A stretch of DNA of 64,000 nucleotides, taken from contig NC_067202.1 of NCBI RefSeq assembly GCF_000699445.3, forward strand, positions 8,675,458 through 8,739,457, written 5' to 3'. The stretch is from Schistosoma haematobium (Eukaryota; Platyhelminthes; Trematoda; Strigeidida; Schistosomatidae). How positions within the stretch are numbered: position 1 is the stretch's first letter; each line of letters starts with the position of its first letter. The notes under the pieces are model-generated. The model saw nothing but the letters and a program-made list of their open reading frames with translations. It did not search any database and had not been told where the DNA came from. Shown here in pieces: positions 61,901-64,000 of this stretch. Made by a program: the position numbers and the translations under genes.

Positions 61901-62703
61901 CCATGAATCCGACCACCCAGATAACTCTGTTACAAGACTGGTGTTTCTCTTAACAGTAAACTAAACGATCAGATATATAAAGAAAAACTTGCATATCTAC
62001 ATACGAATCACAACATATCACCTCAGTAATAATGTCTCCGCCCATGAAATTTTATTACGTTGGTTCTAATATCACCGAAAGCCCTAGTTCCCCCAAGATT
62101 TCAGGAACGTCTTGCCGATAAATATTAACTGACACGAGACCTAGGTTCAGATTTTCCTACAGTTTTCCTAATTTTAACCAACTGATGTTAAAACATAGTG
62201 TACTTGACGTGTAGTTACTTAGACTAACGTTCACATTGTGACGTGATCTACAGAATGTCATTAGTATTCAAGATAAAATTCTGAGATTCTAATTATTGTA
62301 TAGAAAGGCAATGAAATCTTTACAATTAAGTCAGTCAGTGCAGAAGATTTAACTAATCACTAAAAATATCTTACTAAGCTACAAATATTTCTTTGATAGA
62401 TACACAGATACAAGTGCTACATTTGTCACAAATAATGATCAATAGTTTTATTATTAATTCACTGAATATTCCGTTTTGATCACTTAGAAACTAATAAGAA
62501 AGTTAATACTATTAAAATTACTGATATTTGAACAAGTAATGCTTAATATTTCATCATGCTTTATTTTCTATCTACTCTCCTATATTAAATGTAATATACT
62601 AGAGGAACGAATGAGTCAAGGTATGAACACTAAGAATATTACTCCATACGTAATGGATACTTTAGAAGGTGAAATTGGTCGAATAGTTGGATATAGTGTG
62701 AAG
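40942..62703 (+). CDS. Slp/Slac2-type Rab27 effector (MyRIP/melanophilin-like), partial gene
   Basis: At least six coding exons, probably seven, with phase-consistent GT-AG introns of 2.7-7.7 kb (4.1 and 3.6 kb if the 84-nt exon is used). The coding part starts at ATG 40,972. Order: helix 1 with [20 protein letters not shown] (residues about 64-83); an FYVE-like zinc finger of four CxxC pairs (CLLC, CFNC, CRNC, CRMC); helix 2 with [16 protein letters not shown]; then a Ser-rich linker and a charged coiled coil. This matches the N-terminal Rab27-binding Slp homology domain. The WFY...RFxxFGSxxVxxSL helix is closest, from memory, to MyRIP and melanophilin rather than to Slp1-5 or rabphilin. Such proteins link Rab27 vesicles to myosin and actin. 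Exons past 64,000 are missing, so a C2-domain Slp architecture cannot be excluded. Confidence 0.85.
40972..41225 (+). CDS. Rab27 effector exon 1 (first coding exon)
   Basis: The acceptor is CTTTCCAG at 40,941. Thirty nucleotides of 5' UTR contain an in-frame TAA, so ATG 40,972 is the natural start; an upstream noncoding exon is implied. It encodes [17 protein letters not shown], a Ser/Asn-rich stretch, then the Rab-binding helix [19 protein letters not shown] and [14 protein letters not shown] donor, phase 2. Confidence 0.85.
41494..41560 (+). ncRNA. Degenerate hammerhead with re-paired stem II
   Basis: Core CTGATGA is intact. Stem II is GTGC(CGAGTA)GCAC, a changed but fully paired version of the family's GTCC/GGAC. 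The following GAAA reads AAAA. It lies in intron 1 of the Rab27 effector gene, sense strand. Confidence 0.55.
41685..41945 (-). repeat. Family B antisense arm, decayed
   Basis: Tail (CACAAACCGATCTAAGTTAG), degraded hammerhead segment, AATTGAACTCAAAACCTTCG, middle section TCTAACTCCAACCAATTCACG and CTCTTCCATTGTC. Intronic. Confidence 0.55.
42000..43937. other. Intron 1, remainder: nothing supported
   Basis: AT-rich. A TTAGG-like stretch at 42,440-42,500 is too irregular to be telomeric repeat. The segment 43,290-43,400 vaguely recalls an Sm-alpha head but cannot be supported. Confidence 0.35.
43938..44159 (+). CDS. Rab27 effector exon 2 (zinc finger)
   Basis: Acceptor TTAACTTAG, donor GTAAGT, phase 2 to phase 2. 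It encodes the end of helix 1 ([18 protein letters not shown]) and the FYVE-like zinc finger with eight cysteines in four CxxC pairs: CLLC, CFNC, CRNC, CRMC. It lacks the R(R/K)HHCR motif of lipid-binding FYVE domains, as is usual for the structural zinc finger of Rab effectors. Confidence 0.88.
44417..44972 (-). mobile_element. Diverged, 5'-truncated RTE fragment with 13-bp target duplication
   Basis: On the minus strand the frame encodes [20 protein letters not shown], a frameshift, then [31 protein letters not shown] and [14 protein letters not shown]. This is the C-terminal part of the RTE protein, clearly diverged from the copies at 12 kb and 24 kb. ACCAGTTGTATGT occurs on both sides (44,404-44,416 and 44,973-44,985). 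It ends in the family's TAAG tail. Inserted in intron 2 of the Rab27 effector gene, antisense. Confidence 0.88.
44990..47442. other. Intron 2, remainder: nothing supported
   Basis: AT-rich intron sequence. No repeat shared with the rest of the window was seen. Confidence 0.4.
47443..47552 (+). CDS. Rab27 effector exon 3 (second Slp-domain helix)
   Basis: Acceptor TATTCAG, donor GTAAGT, phase 2 to phase 1. Encodes [18 protein letters not shown], then [18 protein letters not shown]. The W-F-Y and R-F-x-x-F-G-S pattern is the SHD2 helix that contacts Rab27 in melanophilin and MyRIP. The open frame continues into the intron, but only this part is coding. Confidence 0.87.
47553..49142. other. Intron 3, left part: nothing supported
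   Basis: AT-rich. Short open frames at 48,441 and 48,997 have no splice context and are not called. Confidence 0.4.
49143..49605. repeat. Family B two-armed inverted repeat, complete copy
   Basis: The clearest uninterrupted member. It is made of an antisense arm (tail, hammerhead segment, box B TTCGAACCC, tRNA-like head), a unique middle of about 150 nt (GGTGTTAATGTCTAATC to GGTCACGTCTTCTCACTAG), and a sense arm (TTCGAATCCC, hammerhead segment, tail). The outer 110 nt of the arms are reverse complements of each other. Both hammerhead cores carry substitutions (TTGAGAA with GGAA on the left; CCGAGAA on the right). Sits in intron 3 of the Rab27 effector gene. Confidence 0.8.
49936..49962. repeat. 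(TC)n microsatellite
   Basis: Pyrimidine run of CT/TC units. Confidence 0.9.
50485..50700 (-). repeat. Family B antisense arm, strongly decayed
   Basis: Motif order: GACAACTAGTGAAAACTAG, TGAACTCCTTGACATTTCACATCC, ATTGAACCCAGAATCTTTAGG, GAAACCACTGA. No intact ribozyme core. Confidence 0.45.
51001..51081 (+). CDS. Rab27 effector exon 4
   Basis: Acceptor TATATTTTAG, donor GTATGT, phase 1 to phase 1, 81 nt. Encodes [15 protein letters not shown] followed by [11 protein letters not shown], a short acidic helix and a Ser-rich linker after the Slp homology domain. Confidence 0.75.
51197..51880 (-). mobile_element. 5'-truncated non-LTR retrotransposon fragment, second copy of the 19,267 family
   Basis: Matches 19,267-19,946 almost throughout (AGTAACAACGTAGAACTTCGT, then GAGTTGCCACACCACATTAG, to GAATATCCTC). 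Small indels break the frame that is open in the other copy; only short pieces such as [20 protein letters not shown] survive. Intron 4 of the Rab27 effector gene, antisense. Confidence 0.8.
52200..52290 (+). repeat. Sm-alpha remnant, decayed
   Basis: GTGGCTAGCAATAGAATCCGG (antisense hammerhead edge), box B-like AGTTCGAATCCCAGAG, then TGATGAGTCCCAAATAAAAC, a hammerhead whose second stem II strand and GAAA are lost. Confidence 0.5.
52955..53303 (-). repeat. 3' LTR of an LTR retrotransposon
   Basis: On the minus strand this begins TGTTGG right after a purine-rich tract (GTGGGGGAGGATAA) and runs to about 52,955. Its distal 130 nt recur at 54,452-54,612, on the other side of the gag remnant, in the same orientation, as expected of two LTRs. 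Confidence 0.6.
53303..54451 (-). pseudogene. Gypsy-type retrotransposon gag remnant, internally deleted
   Basis: Minus strand. The capsid-like start [20 protein letters not shown] (about 54,437 down) is frameshifted near 54,225. The nucleocapsid region from 54,139 follows with [14 protein letters not shown] and [12 protein letters not shown]. The latter is a zinc knuckle whose first Cys appears lost (normally CFKCGxxGHxxxxC). A long acidic Ser/Asn-rich stretch is next, and the frame ends [10 protein letters not shown] exactly at the purine tract before the 3' LTR. Such an ending belongs to the end of pol, so nearly all of pol has been deleted and its last codons joined in frame. Not functional. 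Confidence 0.65.
54452..54612 (-). repeat. 5' LTR of the same element, truncated
   Basis: Repeats the distal part of 52,955-53,090: ATTAGGAGTATTTGAATTAT, then AATCTCAGAAATAA.GCAAT, ATCAAACATTCAACA, AGTTCATACAAACAC. The rest of the LTR is missing, being cut about 95 nt before exon 5 of the Rab27 effector gene. Confidence 0.6.
54708..54863 (+). CDS. Rab27 effector exon 5 (coiled coil)
   Basis: Acceptor AACATTTTAG, donor GTAAGT, phase 1 to phase 1, 156 nt. Encodes [20 protein letters not shown], then a Leu-heptad stretch [14 protein letters not shown] and [17 protein letters not shown]. The charged heptads predict a coiled coil, as in the middle region of MyRIP-type effectors. Confidence 0.8.
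54870..55780. other. Intron 5, left part: nothing supported
   Basis: AT-rich intron sequence. Confidence 0.4.
55785..56015 (-). repeat. Family B single arm with the best-preserved hammerhead
   Basis: On the minus strand: tRNA-like head, box B GTTCGAATCTCG, then GCACTG, CTGAGGA, stem II GTC...GAC, GAAA, ACAGCCGTC and CATTGC. All conserved core bases are present. The cost is one mispair in stem I and one in stem III. Antisense to the Rab27 effector gene, intron 5. Confidence 0.75.
56165..56600. repeat. Dispersed repeat family E (copy 2, inverted)
   Basis: Reverse-complement counterpart of 10,319-10,715. A C/T-rich insertion with CTCTTC/CTTCG units at 56,410-56,470 is specific to this copy. 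Confidence 0.6.
56722..56830 (+). repeat. Family B sense arm, 5'-truncated
   Basis: Starts at the hammerhead: GCTGAGAAGTCCCACAGTAG, GACGAAACGG, then the tail CAATTGACTCATGAATTCAAC. Stem II and GAAA are intact; the core has CTGAGAA (conserved G lost). Confidence 0.7.
56831..57410. other. Intron 5, nothing supported
   Basis: AT-rich sequence with A and T runs. Confidence 0.4.
57415..57570 (+). repeat. Sm-alpha-like SINE lacking the tRNA head
   Basis: Non-tRNA segment (ACTTGGTATTGTTCGGCTTG...ACTGCAATTGATCA) joined directly to the 3' hammerhead segment beginning ACTCTGAGATGCAGG. The tRNA-like part, about 120 nt in other copies, is deleted. Confidence 0.75.
57484..57544 (+). ncRNA. Intact hammerhead ribozyme in an intron of the Rab27 effector gene
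   Basis: All conserved positions are present: stem I ATCCAG with CTGGAT, outer loop contact segment GCAGGTAC, CTGACGA, stem II GTCC(CAATTA)GGAC, GAAA, short stem III ACGCGAGT, cleavage triplet GTC. It differs from the classic Sm-alpha ribozyme at only a few non-core positions. It is on the coding strand of the host gene, so it would be transcribed in the pre-mRNA. Confidence 0.85.
57571..58928. other. Intron 5, nothing supported
   Basis: AT-rich. A segment near 57,800-57,920 has a TATA-like CTTTATACAA and AATAAACTG, reminiscent of a solo LTR, without ends that could be proved. Confidence 0.35.
58929..59012 (+). CDS. Probable 84-nt exon of the Rab27 effector gene
   Basis: Acceptor TTTTTCTTTAAG with a strong pyrimidine tract and an ideal GTAAGT donor. 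It enters in phase 1 and leaves in phase 1, exactly matching the exons on either side, with 28 open codons reading [18 protein letters not shown] then IQILYITTE. Because 84 is a multiple of three and the neighbours also join directly in frame, it could be a constitutive or a cassette exon. The sequence has no recognisable domain. Confidence 0.5.
59013..62602. other. Intron before exon 62,603: nothing else supported
   Basis: AT-rich, with a short (TA)n at 60,712-60,732. Open frames at 60,808 and 61,090 have no splice logic and are not called. Confidence 0.4.
62603..62703 (+). CDS. Rab27 effector exon (last in window)
   Basis: Acceptor AATATACTAG, donor GTGCGT, entering in phase 1 and leaving in phase 0. 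Encodes [18 protein letters not shown] then [15 protein letters not shown]. The start phase fits both exon 5 directly and the 84-nt exon. The gene runs on beyond 64,000; no further exon was found in 62,704-64,000. Confidence 0.7.
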
Positions 62704-62867
62704 GTGCGTTTTTAATCTGATTTAAAAAAGATAATACTCTTTGTTCCTTACTCTTTCTTCTTTACTTAAACTTTCAACCATATTACTTTTATTTACTTAT
62801 TTAAATACACAAACCTTGGTACAAGGATGCACCAAATAGATATGTGCCATATAAATCATTCCATTTG

Positions 62868-63325
62868 TGTGAGGGCTGTGATACTGCCCGGGTTCCCAAA
62901 CCAAAACAGGTGGTTTTCTTAGAGGGCCACACCCGGAGCCTTCGAATTAAGATTTGATCCACAAGGCAATGGAGTAACGTAGGGAGGTGCGATCCCATGT
63001 TAGCCCGTGACCAACAATAAGTTCATACACCATTTGTTTCCTCAGGATATTGGAGCCCATGTGCACCACTGGTTTCGAAACAGGATTTTCCAACCCCCCT
63101 AGGTGGACTCTCAGTGTCCATTAACCCAGTTAAAGAGTCAGAGATTAGCTTTGCATCTTCTCAATTTTGTAAACAGCATCCATGGTACGAGAAGGCAGTG
63201 AGTAGGACTTCCCTGACAGTGGTTGCATGCACATGGCCATTTGAGAGCATTTCGAGAGGAAGACCTGACTCTCCCCACTCTCGGCCATACCAGGGTATTT
63301 GGAGGCAACCAAACTGCCTAATTAC
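62868..63325. repeat. Dispersed repeat family F (copy 2, longer)
   Basis: The first 170 nt match 2,989-3,155. It continues for about 290 nt of GC-richer sequence (GGATATTGGAGCCCATGTGC, CATGGCCATTTGAGAGCA, CCATACCAGGGTATTTGG) not present in copy 1. Class unknown; no coding frame supported. Confidence 0.55.
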
Positions 63326-64000
63326 TAATTAACTGAATATTAAACAATCTTATGTTATACAAAAAATAAAATTGTTCTGATATATCTGGTTCCCTGATTG
63401 GTGTATTATAACCATTTCAAGATAAATATTACAAAAACTGTGAGAAATCATTCATAAGAAATATAAATAATGGTGGTAAAGAACTCAAATTCTAAACAAA
63501 CTCAAGCCTAAAGAAATTAGTTCTTTTTGTTGAAAACCGTTCTCTTTAAGAACAATAAAATGGATTAAAGACCTTGAGAAAAAACGCAGTGACCTGGACA
63601 GTATCATCATACACTATTAAGTTTTGCTTCCTCCCTGGAACCAGATTCCAAAATTTTGACAATCTGTTTTTATGAATTGGCTTTTATGAGCCGTGCAGTT
63701 TTTATGATCATCCCAGAAGTGACTATGATGAAGACTTATTGCATTACTGATTAATGCAACGGGATATGTTCTAGTGTCCAGATATCAACTTTTTAAAAAT
63801 GGAATACCCTTAGAAAAAACTCTTGGATATATTTGTCAAGTTGAGCTTAATGCATTTACGAAAATGAATATGACATGTATACTCAAATAAAGCAGTAACT
63901 GAAAGACCATGATTTCTACTTCTAGTATTCGGGCATATTATGATACTTTATTTTACTATCCTTGCTAAAAGTAATATTGAACAAATGTTATGATGTATCC
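63326..64000. other. Intron continuing to the window edge, nothing supported
   Basis: AT-rich sequence. Confidence 0.4.

Overview
This is a eukaryotic, AT-rich, repeat-crowded window that reads as nuclear DNA of a schistosome (blood fluke). The evidence is the Sm-alpha-type tRNA-derived SINEs carrying hammerhead ribozymes, RTE-clade (SR2-like) and Penelope-like retroelement pieces, very short introns beside kilobase introns, and long TA and ATC microsatellites. No bacterial-style operon, CRISPR array or rRNA/tRNA gene is seen. The species cannot be fixed from the sequence alone.

Host genes. The best-supported gene is on the + strand from 40,942 to beyond the right edge. At least six coding exons (40,972-41,225; 43,938-44,159; 47,443-47,552; 51,001-51,081; 54,708-54,863; 62,603-62,703), plus a probable 84-nt exon at 58,929-59,012, join in a continuous frame. 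They encode a Slp/Slac2 (MyRIP/melanophilin-type) Rab27-effector domain: a first helix, a zinc finger with four CxxC pairs, a second helix, then coiled coil. A small + strand gene of about 65 codons is proposed from three exons at 4,737-9,716, ending at paired AATAAA signals. The 3' end of a minus-strand gene with a 43-nt intron is proposed at 1,876-2,440.

Repeats. Two almost identical, inverted, full-length RTE elements (11,929-15,147 and 24,071-27,284) share one in-frame TGA; the first also has a 1-nt deletion and sits inside another repeat. A diverged RTE piece with a 13-bp target-site duplication lies at 44,417-44,972. Other retroelement pieces are two non-LTR 3' ends (19,267-19,946; 51,197-51,880), a Penelope-type RT scrap (35,884-36,199) and an internally deleted LTR element (52,955-54,612).

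Short repeats. Family A is Sm-alpha-like with hammerheads; the copies at 37,119 and 57,484 keep the whole core. Family B is a two-armed inverted tRNA-like repeat, with complete copies near 49,143-49,600 and 5,412-5,850. The combined sequence of its arms also forms a type I hammerhead. Other structures are a perfect 274-bp inverted repeat flanked by TA tracts (7,501-8,952), palindromic elements at 20,690 and 37,468, and an uninterrupted (ATC)n tract of about 785 bp at 22,115.

Layout. 1-4.7 kb is mostly unassigned with one candidate gene end. 4.7-9.8 kb is the small gene, its large intron full of repeats. 10-40 kb is intergenic and repeat-dominated. 40.9-64 kb is the Rab-effector gene, whose 2.7-7.7 kb introns hold at least ten repeat insertions.
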